Positions 52,120 to 64,000 of a stretch of 64,000 bases of DNA are shown piece by piece. The notes under the pieces are model-generated. The model saw only the letters and a program-made list of their open reading frames with translations, was not told the origin of the DNA and did not search any database. This stretch comes from Aphidius gifuensis. Its lineage: Eukaryota; Arthropoda; Insecta; Hymenoptera; Braconidae. Where the stretch lies: assembly GCF_014905175.1 (NCBI RefSeq), contig NC_057788.1:1922001-1986000 (forward strand), in the 5' to 3' direction. Each line of letters starts with the position of its first letter. Position 1 is the first letter of the stretch. A program made the translations under genes and the position numbers.

Positions 52120-52740
52120 AATTATTGAAAATAAAAAAAAAGGGTGTAAGAGAGGAGAAGCAAGGGGAAAGAAAAAAGGTATTAAAAAAAAAAAAGGGAA
52201 TATACACGCGTGCAATATATACATGTACACGTGAAGAGCCCAGTTGCTTTGGTCGTTTCAATTTTGTATCCCAGCCAGATAATAATGGGCAAGTTCGGTG
52301 TCCGTAAAGTCGCGAGTAGACGGGGAGGGTTTAAAATTGCATGGTATATATTTATATATACATAGGTAAATAGTAAATACATATATTGCAAATATAGAGA
52401 CAAGCCAACACATACAAAGATAAAAGATAAAAAGAGAGGGATAAATTGGGGGATGAAGTAAGCAAGAAAGCGAATAAGCTAGAAACTCTCATCGAGCCAG
52501 AGGGATTTTGAGGTATATATAAAGGTATATACATGTACCGAGGATGTCTAAAGAGAGCTAAAGAGAGAGGGAGAGAGAAAAATAAGGGTAGCAAGGGGAT
52601 AGAAGGGATGTATATATGAAACTGAGTGGGCGAACCAAAAGCAGAAAGATGAAAATAGAAAATACGGTGATAATATATATGTATATAAGAGAAAGAGAGA
52701 GGAGAGAATATACAGATGAAATGTACAGGGGTGGGTTATA
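52120..52740 (+). promoter_or_regulatory. GA-rich tract, possible GAGA-factor region
   Basis: The + strand is markedly purine-rich, with many GAGAG, AGAGAG and GGGAGAG words, for example at 52555-52580 and 52690-52710. It leads directly into the GC-rich segment with the splice donor at 52858. GAGA words plus a downstream GCCAT (Pho/YY1 core) recall insect promoters or Polycomb response elements; this is inference from motifs only. Confidence 0.3.
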
Positions 52741-52769
52741 CATTTGGAGTACATAAATGTATGTAACAT

Positions 52770-52858
52770 TGAGCTGGTGTTAGAGTGGGCGTCGGCCATC
52801 TTGTCCGGTGGGTATTGACCGAGGCGACCGCCGGCGAGAGACATTCTCATACCCTGCA
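52770..52858 (+). other. Candidate first exon with strong splice donor
   Basis: This GC-rich block (GAGCTGGTG... to ...CCCTGCA) is followed by GTAAGTTTC at 52859, a near-perfect donor. It contains GGCCATCTTG (52794-52803), whose reverse complement is the YY1/Pho-type AAGATGGC. It resembles a non-coding first exon of another + strand transcript or a distal promoter. No partner acceptor could be assigned. Confidence 0.4.
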
Positions 52859-55800
52859 GTAAGTTTCAACCACACTAAAATTTTCCATCTTTTATTTTGT
52901 TGTTGTTCTTTGTCATCATCTTGGTATTTTATTTATTTTTTTTTTTTTTTTCCCACAACTACCCTTATTTATATTTTTTTTTTATTTTGACTAACCATTT
53001 TACTAGCAAATCCTGAGCTAATTGTTATACTTATTAGTTAAATCTCAACGTCTCAGTTAAACCACCCGTTCACTGTGAATTATCAACTTTATATATTATT
53101 CATAAAAAAAAATTAAAAAATAAACTTAAGGTGTATAAATTAAAAATTAAATTTAAAAAAAAATAACAAGTTGATTTTTATTTTTTAACCCTCTGTCAAT
53201 GAAAATTTGTTAAACTTTTATTTATATTATTATTTTATTTTTTTTTTTCGTCAATTTTATCATTTTAAATAATTTATTTCAATTTACTCAACACCTATAT
53301 TTATCTAACATCAACCTTTTCAACCTCTTTTTTTTCTTTCAATGTTTATTTTATCATAATTATTATTCACCACAGAAAAAAAATAATAAAAAACACTTTT
53401 TCATATAAAAAAAAAAAAAAAGAACATTCTTCAAAAAGTTTTTCATGATTATATAATTTTGTGATGCAAGACCTTGAAAGTAAGTTCTATTTTTTTTTCA
53501 TTTTTTATTTATATAGAACACGTAACACTAACCAACTTAGATAATAGTGATAAAATAAAATTGAAAAAAAGAAAAAAGTGTTATGATTTTTTATTTTTCT
53601 TGAATGTTTTTTAGTTGAATAAAAATTTATGTAAAAAGTTTATATAAATAAAAATATTATACCGGGACATTTGATAGTACATATGTATGATTTTGCATTG
53701 AGTTAATATTTGCGTAGAGCATTTGCTTGGTATATAAAATATATATGTATACATTATATATATAACGCACTATATGGACTCTGTCTTTACGTGACATAGA
53801 TGTGTTTATATAATATATAATATGGGTTTATACATGACATTAGTTTGTGCAAGAATGATAGAGGGTTTGTGTTAGAGAAATACATAGTTATATAGAATGT
53901 ATATGTATATATGTTAGTTGACTTGTAACATCAAGTACCTATGCAGATATCATCTGATAATTTAATTCAATGTTCACATATTACATACCTACGTATCACC
54001 TCATTCAGTGGGCCACTTTTGTGTTTATCTTAAGCATACAATCAGCAATACAAGCTATACATATTACTCTCTTTATAATATAATCATTATTTTTTATTTT
54101 TTTCGTCTATTTGTAGATGTGTTATACATTTGAAGAAAAATAGAAATTGCCTAGGTTATAATACAAGTAGGATCAACCCTCATACAAACATTTATATTTA
54201 TTTATTTTTTTTTTTCTCTTTTTTCATCTGGGAAAAGATGATGTTACTGATAATATACATGACTGTATAAAGTGGCTATAAAAATTGTAGAAACAGACCG
54301 TAAACTTTTGCCCCATGAGACTTTACATGCAATCATAAAAAAATGATATACATATATAGAAGAATTTTTGTTGTATTTACCTTTTTTTTTTATTCGTTAA
54401 TATTTAAAGGAAATTTTGTTTTTTTTTTTCATGGGTAGATTAAAATTAATTTCAATCAAAAGTTAAATATGTTTTCTATATTTAATTGACATTTTTTTTT
54501 ATCAAATTAAATGTTTTTTATTTTTATAATTGTTAATAATTAATTAAGATTATAATTTAAAATTTATTATGCAAAAAAAAAATAGAAATTAACGTCTTGT
54601 TTTGGGTTAAATGTATTTATAAAAATTAAATAATATTACTAACTTAAAAAATCTTTATTATTATGTTAAAAAAAAATATATTTTTTGAAATTTTTTTATG
54701 ATATATATTGTTCAAGTTATTTAATATATTCTATTACATGTACTTTGACAACTAATTCAAGTTTCATAATTATAAATTTACAAAACTTTAAAGGTTAGTT
54801 ATTTATTTTTTTTAATTATCAAAATTTTGAAAATTAATATTAAACTTTGAAAATATCAAGTAAATTTTGATAATTAAATTTTCTGTATATGAGATAATAA
54901 TATATTTTTTTATAAACTTTAATTATTTCATCAGTAATAATACCAAATAACAAAAATTAAAAATTAATTTTTCATTTTGTTGAAAAAAAATATTGAAAAT
55001 TTATTTAAATATTCATCAATTTAAATTAATTATTATATCATCTAACTTTTTTTTGTTTACTTTTATAATGAAAAAAATAAGTAAAACCTTTAAGATTAAT
55101 TGAACAAATTTATTTTTTTATAAACACATTTAGTATTTACTAAAAAATAATAATACAATCATACAAAATGTATTAAAATTCTTGGAAAATTCAGTTCGAC
55201 TGTAAATAAAAATTCCATTCAGCAAAAAAAAAAGAAAACTTTCACATTTTATTTTTCATGTTTGTGGTGTACATTCAACTACTTTACAACATATAGTAAA
55301 TATTTTCTCCATGTATCAGCAACATTAACATACCCAAATACAAGTTAACATGAATCCCAAGTGTATATATAAGTAAAATAGTCGACACAAGAAATACTCA
55401 AGAAACGGTATGGTCTCTAATTCACGCCTGGAATCTTACACAAACACACGAGTTTCATTTTCTCTTTTACATATATATACAGCATTGTATTTAACAGCAA
55501 GTCCAGAGCTTTAAACAACCCTCTATACCCTCCAACATCACAACTCTCTCTCACCCCAAAAAACCTCCAACAATTTTCTCTATTTTCTTGAGAAAATTTA
55601 TCTCATTCCAATTTTATCTCAACAACACAAGTCCATGGACCCTCATTTCATTTTACCCTTAACACTTTCTCCATCTTTCTTACTCCATAGTTTTCTTCAC
55701 AATCATTTCAGACTTTAAACTTTATACACATTTACACACACGTATACAAAATAGCACCATTAGACTCACCACATATTTTTCTTTGTCCATTTATTCTCAC

Positions 55801-56453
55801 ACCAAAAAATATATATTTATCAACATTTTTTTTAATTTTTCATTCGGACACTTATTATTTATTAGCTGATAATTTTTCTAATATTATTAATTAAAATATT
55901 AAATTATTTTTAATCCATAAACAATAATTATTAATTAAATAAATAAGCGAAAAAAACTCCTACTCAAAAAAACTTATGATTCAATAGCCTATAATGAACA
56001 AAAATATTTCTAAATAAAATAATCCATAGAAATTAAAAAAAAAAAAAAAAGGCTTAATTAAAATAATTTTCTAATGCTAATAAATTAATATTAATATAAA
56101 ATTTTCATATGTATACATAGCCTATGTAAGTATATAATGTATATGTCTTAAGACCGTGAATGAGTAACCAAAGTACTCAGTCTGTATTCCGGTAATGGTA
56201 GATGGTCGGTGGTCTATAAGCATATATATTCAGTGAGTTAAGACATAAAGGTTCTTCAATATTATACATATATATAATACATATATACATATATAAAAGA
56301 GAGGCGACAAGATGCACATATATATGTATTTATTGGTAAAGGGCCGGGGGAGGATGAAAGGTTGGTCGAAGTAACTTGAAAGTTGAGGGTAGAAGTGAAA
56401 TCGTGTGCAAGCTTTATATATATATATATTATTATATTATCGTGAACTTGCGA

Positions 56454-56651
56454 ATGGATGCTGCAAGAAAATCAAGTAAAGGAGAATTCAAGAAGAGAGG
56501 GAACACACCAACGCGAAACGACCACTCACTTTCGTCTACTCTTGGACTATTCGTTAACTGTGGGGTGGTTTTTGCAACCCTTAAGGGGTTGTGGCTACTA
56601 CCTTCCTCTATTCTATCTACAAGCCATCCGGTGATCCTTTATATACATTAA
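56454..56651 (+). CDS. Candidate 65-residue small ORF
   Basis: ATG at 56454 (an upstream in-frame ATG at 56376 would add 26 residues, mostly from a TATA repeat). The product has a basic N-terminus (MDAARKSSKGEFKKRGNTP) and a hydrophobic C-terminal half (LGLFVNCGVVFATLKGLWLL), a tail-anchor-like layout. The sequence lacks homopolymers and carries a CAACCC/GGGTTG hairpin at 56575-56592. No family is recognised; chance is quite possible. Confidence 0.2.
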   Translation: MDAARKSSKGEFKKRGNTPTRNDHSLSSTLGLFVNCGVVFATLKGLWLLPSSILSTSHPVILYIH

Positions 56652-59403
56652 ATATATATGTATAGATATAGATGGCTTAGTAAACCATACTGATGTTCTC
56701 GCTCATTTTATTTTAACCCTATGTACACCAACAACCAACTCGTCATCTCACTTGTGAAATATATGCATCTCACTTTTTTTTACTTTCTATCTTTCTCACA
56801 GTTTGCATCAACCCTTTCTCATTTGTGACCACCCTCTCACATATATATTCACATAAGTATGTTCGTTATGTATAACTGACAAAACTACCCCATTGCCTGG
56901 CGGCCATTTTACTATCCCTTTGAATTTACAAAACTAAATTGTAATCTAAGACTAAGAAATTTTCCGCGGTTTTAAATTACTTTCAAGTTCATCATCAAAC
57001 GTACAAATATTTGTACATTAAGGAGAATGTGTAAATAAGCATATTGCTTATCTTGCTTATTATATGGATTTTTGAAAAGTTGATTAAACAATAATGTCAT
57101 TAGAATTATATTTATTATGGGGTTTTTTTTTCTTTGTTAATTAATTTTGTTTGAGAGGTTTGGTAATTGTATTTTGGATAATTGTTGTTTTGATTGTATT
57201 GTTATTTTAATAATTAGAAATTATTTTTTTTTTTTTAATTATTTATAAGTTTTAATTAATAAATTGTTGGTTGGATTTAATTTTATATTCAAGTATAATT
57301 ATTGTTTTATTTTGAGATCGAAAAATTACAAGAAAAAAGATTTTAAATTTAATAGAAAAAATATTTGAATAGTTTTTTATTTTTTTAAATAAATTTCATT
57401 CAATTTTATAAAATTTTTTTTGATTCAATTGTGTAATTTTATAATTGTTTCATTGTTTTTTGTTATATTTTTTTTCTTTGTCAAATAATTGTAAAGGAAA
57501 GACTTGAATAAAAAAAATGCATTTGAAAAATTCGAGATTATTTTTTCTGTGTTTTGTTAGACATAAAGATATGTTTGTCATTTTGAAATTTAAAATTATT
57601 ACAGTCAACAAGTTCAACTTACCTTCGCTCTACATATAAAAATATTTTCATATATAAATTTTTCAATATAGATAAACAACTCAAAAAATAATAATTTATA
57701 TTATTTTTATTATTAAAATTTATGCTTTATGAATACTTACCAACAAAACATCAACTGACAGAATTTTTCTTCATTTTATTTTCTTCATTTTTAAAAACAC
57801 TCGCGAATGCAATAAAATTTCAATATATAATTTTAAGAAACACAAGTTAAACACGTGTGAAAATATACATTAGAGAAAAATAAATAAAAAAAAAACGAAT
57901 GGCAGACAAGAAAGTTGCAGTCGCTCGTTTATTTTAGCCCCTGTGTTAAACGAGGAGGGTTGTATCTTCTTTATTTCATCTCCTTATACTTTTTACATTT
58001 TTTGTTTTATATTCATTTTTTTTTTTTTTTGACAGAGGCCAATTTATTCCACCCAAGTTGCAACAGGTTTTTGAAAAAGTTATTCACTTTTCTTGTTGGC
58101 TCTTTTGCGACGGTTTTTCATTCACATTTACATTTTCCATTCACCCTGTTGAAATGTAATAAAAAAAAAAATAAACATATTAAAATTATGAAAATAAATT
58201 AATATTATAAAATATGTTTTAAATCAAGTCAAGCATGTTGAATTGACGATGAATTAATAGATGTTATCGTTATTGTACAATGTAATTTTTGTTGACGATT
58301 ATGTGTCATTGGTGGGTACGAAGGCATTTATCATTTTTAATATAAATGCGCGCGCCTCAGTGTGTTGACAGTCCCTTGGTTGTTTCTGGGCCAAAGTTCA
58401 CATAAAACTTGAATTTTTAACTTGATAGACCAGTTAAATGAACTAGTTTACTGACCACAATCGTCCATGTTGACAAATTTTTCAAGGCAGTGGTAGTCAA
58501 TCTCACTAAATCATAATATTTTGTATACATCAATTAAGTTTTTTTTTTTCCACACTCAATATTCAATGTTTAATTCAAAAAAAAATATTAATTTATAATT
58601 ATTTTAACTTTGAATATTATATATAGATTTTTATTTTGTACATATATCGATAGTGCAGTAAGTAAACTTAGGTAAGGAAAAAAAATGAAGAGAAAAGGTA
58701 AATAAGAAAAAAAAATTGGAAAAAAAAAATTTGCAAAAAGCTAGAACGCGCGTGTTTGCTGGAGAATGGGATGAAGGGGTGAGACATTCGCGCAACTTTT
58801 TTGCAATGAGGGTGAATATGTATACTGAGGTTTTTCAATTTTTTTTTTTATTTTGATTTTTCACCAATAAACGAGGGTTATCCGTTCTAACGACAATTGC
58901 TTTCCTCGAGCTGAATATTTCCCAATTATTATTTTTTTTTTCTTTTATTATTTCAAGACTCACTGATGTCAGATCAATTATTATTATTATTTTTTTTTTG
59001 TTTTTTTATCTCTATTGTTTACTGAAAATTAAGATTTTTTTTATTTTTAATTCTTTTATGTATATATATTTTTAACGAAAAAAGTTGGATATTGAAATAA
59101 TAAAAAAAAAATTCTCTGAGAGTGTTGCGTGCTCAATGTAGATAAGAACCAACCATTCGTATCATGCTTTAAAAAATAAAGTAAAATAAAAATAAATAAA
59201 TTTCATGAGTTTAGAAAATAAAATATATATCGGTAAATATGTATATATAAATAAAGTCACACAGGGTAGACTTTGAATCGACATGAATTTATTGCATTGT
59301 ATATATAACACGAGGCTTGCTGAAAGATTATACCAAAATAAAAGAGGAAGACAAATGTTTAACAGTATATAAAAAAGAAAAAAATATATAACAAATGTGA
59401 ATA

Positions 59404-59432
59404 TAAATAAATAAATAAATAAATAAATAAAA
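59404..59432. repeat. (TAAA)n microsatellite
   Basis: Seven successive TAAA units without interruption. Confidence 0.85.
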
Positions 59433-59899
59433 AGAAAAAAAAAACCACATAAATTTTCTACAAATTGGTAAAATTTTTTAATCGTAAAAAAATTACGAAA
59501 AAGAAAAAAAAAATTTCAACTGAAAATATAAATTATTAATTAAATTGCATTAAATAAATTAATTAACCCATTAATAATTATTAATATTCAAAATTTTAAA
59601 TTGATAAAAAAAAAATTTTTTTGTTTTTTTTTTAAATATTTAAACTATTATTTAAATTGAATAAATTAATTCAAAAAAAAAACAAAATAAACAACATAAA
59701 ATGCTGAATAAAAATAACCAAAAATCCATGATAATTATAAATAATTAATAAAATAAATTAAATAAAATTATAAAAAAAAAACTACAAATTAATTAATTAA
59801 AAGTTTTGTTAATAACATGAAAATTTGATAATTATAAAATTCAAAATTTAAAAAAAATAAAAAATAATAATAAAATAGATGAAAATTCATGGTTTCCAG

Positions 59900-60003
59900 A
59901 GGAGTGCGTTGCTATCGATTCGAGTTCCCGTGGGCGTTGCTACGAGATGGACCCTTGTACAACGTCGAGAAGACTTGAGTGTCGCCAAGCTACCCTGTTT
60001 TCT
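59900..60003 (+). other. Exon-like Cys-containing open segment
   Basis: After TTTCCAG (AG at 59898-59899) there is an open frame reading ECVAIDSSSRGRCYEMDP, then CTTSRRLECRQATLF, with four Cys in 30 residues and unbiased codon use. The frame continues open into a low-complexity C/T-rich tract, ending at 60327. The opposite strand is also open here. GCGTTGCTA occurs twice (59906 and 59934). No good donor follows, so this may be a decayed exon, a repeat or a regulatory element. Confidence 0.25.
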
Positions 60004-63000
60004 CCTTCTCTATATATATTTCCTCTCATCCACAACATCAGCCAGCCTCACTTCTATAACCATTCCTCTTTACCTCTGCAACTACAACTACCCCACATAC
60101 TAACATCCACTGTATCCGCTTCATCCACTTTTATACCCTTACCTCACCTTATCCAACTACAGCCTCCACTGCCATCACCATTCTGTCTCATCCTTCAAAC
60201 ATTATTATTACTACTTTTACAAATATACATCCTACATTTAAAACCAAAAAAAAAATACATCATATCATATCAAGAATTGAATAAATATACCCTCATCTTA
60301 TTTACCTTGAACTTTGAAGCTTTATAAATAAAAAATTAAAATTAAAACAATTTCGAAATATCATAACAATTTTCTAATATCACCTGATTAAATTTATCCT
60401 TATCTTTTTTTAGTTTTTGATACACCAAATTCCATATGACATATTTCATTTCATTTTGTGCACACTTATATTTTATTTGTTCTTTTATTTTTGTCTCTTA
60501 CATTCCATTTTGTTCTTGATGCATTCTAAATCGAAAGGTATATGGGTGCTCGTGCGTATTTTCATCCCCTGCAACCCTTACCTGTGAATATTTTTATTTT
60601 ATTTTTATTCACTCAGCTTTTTTATTTTGTTTATTTCATCTGTTTTTATACATTGATGTCATGGAAGAGATTCAACAGTGAAAATAAAAGATAAATAAAA
60701 CTTTACGGATCGACAATCGAACAAATGGAAAATCTGCCCGTGCTTGACAAACTTCTTGAGAATACTTTTGAATATTATTGTTTTTATATATCAATTTTTT
60801 TTTTTTTATTTTTCACATGCACTTGTAGAGTATTGAACTTGATACTCGAGTGTTCATTTTAAAATATATTATAATAGATGCAGAATCCTTTTTGAATCAG
60901 GTGAGTTCATGCTGGGTGAATCTCGTGTCTTGTTTTTCCAGTTCTGGACCATCCGGTATTTATCTGGTCAATTCTCCCCTTATATAATGATATTTATTTA
61001 TAGTTGTCTCTTCAGCACCTGAAATCAAGTTTTATTTTTAAATACATACGTCATAAATTACGCATAATAAAAAAATATATCATCTGAATTATCCGAATGA
61101 CCCTCGGTCATGAAATCAGGTGTATTTTTCTTATTATAAAAAAATATTTTATCAAGATAATTTACAAAAAAAATCATGATACTGTATTGTTACATGAAAG
61201 TGCCTTTAAACTACTTGAAAAAAAAATTATTTTCAATTTTATATGAATAATAATAATTATTTTTTATTCTTTAAATTAATTTTCATTTTTTTTCAATATT
61301 TTTTCATCAATTTTATTATTTATAAGGGTTAAAAAAATTTAAACAACAAGGAGATAATTCAATAGACAATTTTATTGGAGAAATAAAATGTGGACTTATT
61401 TAAAGAGACTCTATAAAATAATCATTATCAATATAAATTAAAAAATTTCATAAAATTTAAGTAGTATAAAATTAAAATAGTCGGCCAATTAATTTAAAAT
61501 AAAAAATATATATTTCTATATATTTTTTCAACTTGAAAATATTACCAGCAAATTAATGGGGAGTCATAGAAAAAATAATATAAAAGCAATATAATAATGA
61601 AAAAAAAAAAAAAAAAAAAATTTATCAACATGCACTGGAGTTTTAAAACAATGACTCAAAGTGTACATAGAATAAGCCTAATTGGGTCCGCCATTTTCAT
61701 TATATTTCGATCGTCATTCAACCCCCTTTACCCCCTTTAAAAATTTCAAAGGATTTACAAACTGCCCGCCTTGTCTCACCCTTTGATTTCCTCCTGGTCT
61801 CCCTTCTTTCGCCCACCTTTTCATTGAACCCCTCATCCTTAAAATTCCCTTTTCGACCCTACAACAAAATATCCCCCCGCACACAGACAAGTAGCTTTTG
61901 TTTTCACCCAAAAAGGAGACATCGCCATTTTGAATTTATGATAACCACAACGGTCCTCATAGTCTTGTTCGGACACCGAGAAAACTTTAGTCGTTATATT
62001 GAAAATTAAAGGGATTCCATTTTAACACCCTCTATACATTTAAATACAAATATTCATATAAATTTATTCACTCTACGTAAATTTTATTTAACAAAAAAAA
62101 AAATGAAATAAAAAATGTAATACGTATTTTTCACGCATGAATTGATGATTTCCGTTTATAAAATTAGATACGCCCAAAAACGGATGTGTCTGTTTTCGAA
62201 AGACATATGAAAATTTGAATTATTTATTGAATATATTTTAACATTAGTATATGTCAATTTTCAATAGTTTAATATATAAACTTTATAAATAAATATAAAT
62301 TCATTAAAAGGGTGAAATTTTATTTTAAATAATTTAATAGCCATAAATTTTGATATATAGTTTAGTTTAAAATTAAATATCCGGAATTTGTGTATAGTGT
62401 GTTCCGTTGATGTCAACTTAAAACAATTGATGATTTTCGTAGTTGTACGCAATATCCTGTCTTGATTCACTAATTTGATTATCAAAGATTTCGTTATGGT
62501 TTCTATATCTAAAGATTCAACATTCCAACTTAATCTCTAGATATACCAAATAGATATTAAGAGTACATGTGTATGTATGAAAAGGGATTTTCCACACCTT
62601 GTACATATGATAATATTGAATATTGTATATATGTAAAATGTGCCTAGACATATAAATATATAATATTATCGTATAGTTAACATTTGGCTATGTTGAATTA
62701 TCGAAGTGGATTGTAAGAACGTTCAATTTGCCAAATTAATCCATACCGACTAGCCATGAGGATACAACCGCCCCCGGAGTTTTAGATGCAAAATGTCTCT
62801 TTGCGGTGAGGACAAGTTTAACGTCTCTCCTAACGACGAATAGTGGCTTCAAGACACCCTTGGACTTTGTTGTACCAACTATAACAGAATTATACTATCT
62901 CTCCAGAAATTTATGTATATATCTTTTATATCTATGTATATTTCCTTGATGTTGATCATCAATTCCAAGAGTTTATTTCTTGTTTCATTGAATTCAAATG

Positions 63001-64000
63001 ACTGAACATTGACAAACTTATATATAAATATATGTATTTTAAATTTATACAACGAAAAAATCAACATTTTTTATATTATATTAAAAATTGATGGAAAATA
63101 AAAATATCAACCATTTTTTAAAATTTACTTTTTAAACAGACTGTCCAGCTGTTACCCTTTTATTGTTATGATTTTGTATACAGAATATAAATTGGGGGAT
63201 GGGTTTATATTCCCTACCCTTGTTATTCAATGTGATATTGGACATCCCTGTAATTTGACACGGTTATTTGAACTCTGCATTACCGACTAGCTTTACTATT
63301 ATTCTATTTTATTTTTGCTTTGGCTAGATGACTCTGCTCGCAAAATACTAATAATACTTTGTGATATTATCGCGGGGTGAATGACAACCCCTTTTGTAAA
63401 TTGATATAAATACAAAAATAACTTTTTCTTTTTTTCTAGATTTTTTTTATTAATCTCTTTTTAATTGTTTTAATTAAAAAATGAAGAAAAATAAAATTGA
63501 GATATAAAAAAAGCTCTGGTCTTGACAGGTCAAACTTTTTTCGCTTTTTTTTTTCATTAAAGTTTTTAAACTTTTAAAAAGTTGTATCAATTTTGTGTTT
63601 TTTTTTAAATTTATTTATTTATTAAAGAATTTTTATAAATAATTTAATTAATAATAGGTTTAAAATTAAATTTATTTTTTAGTTTTTCGTTTTAATAATT
63701 AAATTATTGATATAGTTTTTGGCTTTTATGTATTTTATTTCTGTGTAAATTTGAATGATCAAATATTATTCAAAGCGTATATGAATATATCGTCCGAGAA
63801 AGGCCAATCTAAAGTCCTTTTACTTTCTTGCATATACTGTTGGTGTTTCTTACGTAAATACAGATTTTCAACATCTACCGTATAAACATACAATGTACAA
63901 ATACAGATGGAGTCTTTGTATTTACACTGGTAATAAGATCGACTCATTCACCAATGAACAATCATATAACTAACATAAATTTCCTCAATTAATTATATTA

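Larger units (their letters stand above)
52859..64000. other. AT-rich non-coding DNA to window end
   Basis: No supported gene. Patches with few homopolymers at 56100-56660, 58240-58510, 59890-60000, 61680-61990 and 62690-62890. Strongly strand-skewed, G-poor tracts at 55480-55800 and 60000-60230. If the donor at 52859 is real, part of this is intron. Confidence 0.6.

Noticed and set aside
52548..52850. Minus-strand frame with MADAHSN start at the GGCCATCTTG site
   Set aside because: The ATG is the reverse complement of a YY1-like motif; the product becomes Ser/Leu/Phe-rich low complexity from the GA tract.
61714..61911. 65-codon minus-strand frame
   Set aside because: Gly/Arg/Lys-rich reading of a C-rich tract; no motif or splice context to support it.
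1..64000. CRISPR arrays, operons, bacterial or viral genes, rRNA, snRNA, known insect microRNAs
   Set aside because: None recognised. The DNA is eukaryotic; recalled microRNA seed/mature sequences (let-7, miR-1, miR-9, miR-124, bantam and others) were not seen by eye, which is not exhaustive.

Overview
This is eukaryotic, almost certainly insect DNA. It is extremely AT-rich, is littered with runs of 8-27 A or T, has spliced genes, and the one confident protein matches the insect/vertebrate BCL11 zinc-finger family. The AT bias and poly(A/T) density recall some parasitoid wasps (for example aphidiine or other braconid Hymenoptera), but that lineage guess rests on composition alone and is weak.

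The window holds one confidently identified gene, on the + strand: the BCL11A/BCL11B orthologue (Drosophila CG9650), a C2H2/C2HC zinc-finger transcription factor. Three coding exons can be joined in frame: 26438-26474 (37 nt), 37253-37702 (450 nt) and 42180-44614 (2435 nt including TGA). Both introns have GT...AG ends, 10,778 and 4,477 nt long, both in phase 1. The joined product is 973 residues with seven zinc fingers: an N-terminal C2HC finger (27-50), a C2H2 finger (169-190), a divergent pair (576-596, 614-635) and a strongly conserved C-terminal triplet (865-943). Low-complexity Ser/Gln, Asn and acidic tracts lie between them.

Layout: 1-2996 is AT-rich non-coding DNA. 2997-4713 is a tandem pair of roughly 850-bp units; each contains a tRNA-derived (A box/B box) SINE-like core, a nested hairpin tail and TIR-like inverted arms. 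4714-24600 is non-coding with small GC-richer islands, including two splice-flanked candidate micro-exons at 20.9-21.25 kb. 24640-25380 is a GC-richer island proposed as the BCL11 promoter, followed by about 1 kb of probable 5' leader. 44615 to about 46.8 kb is probable 3' UTR. 46.8-52.1 kb is non-coding. At 52.1-52.86 kb a GA-rich tract leads into a GC-rich segment ending in a strong GTAAGT donor, a candidate promoter and first exon of another + strand transcript. 52.86-64 kb is non-coding apart from a few small exon-like or smORF-like islands (50.5, 56.45 and 59.9 kb).

The most interesting observations are: a 33-codon in-frame extension after the BCL11 TGA that looks coding and ends just before AATAAA (stop-codon readthrough candidate); a 12-bp RNA hairpin inside BCL11 exon 3, in a patch with clearly different codon use; and the tandem SINE/TIR units, whose central 80-90 bp differ while the flanks match. 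All functional claims outside the BCL11 coding exons are inference.
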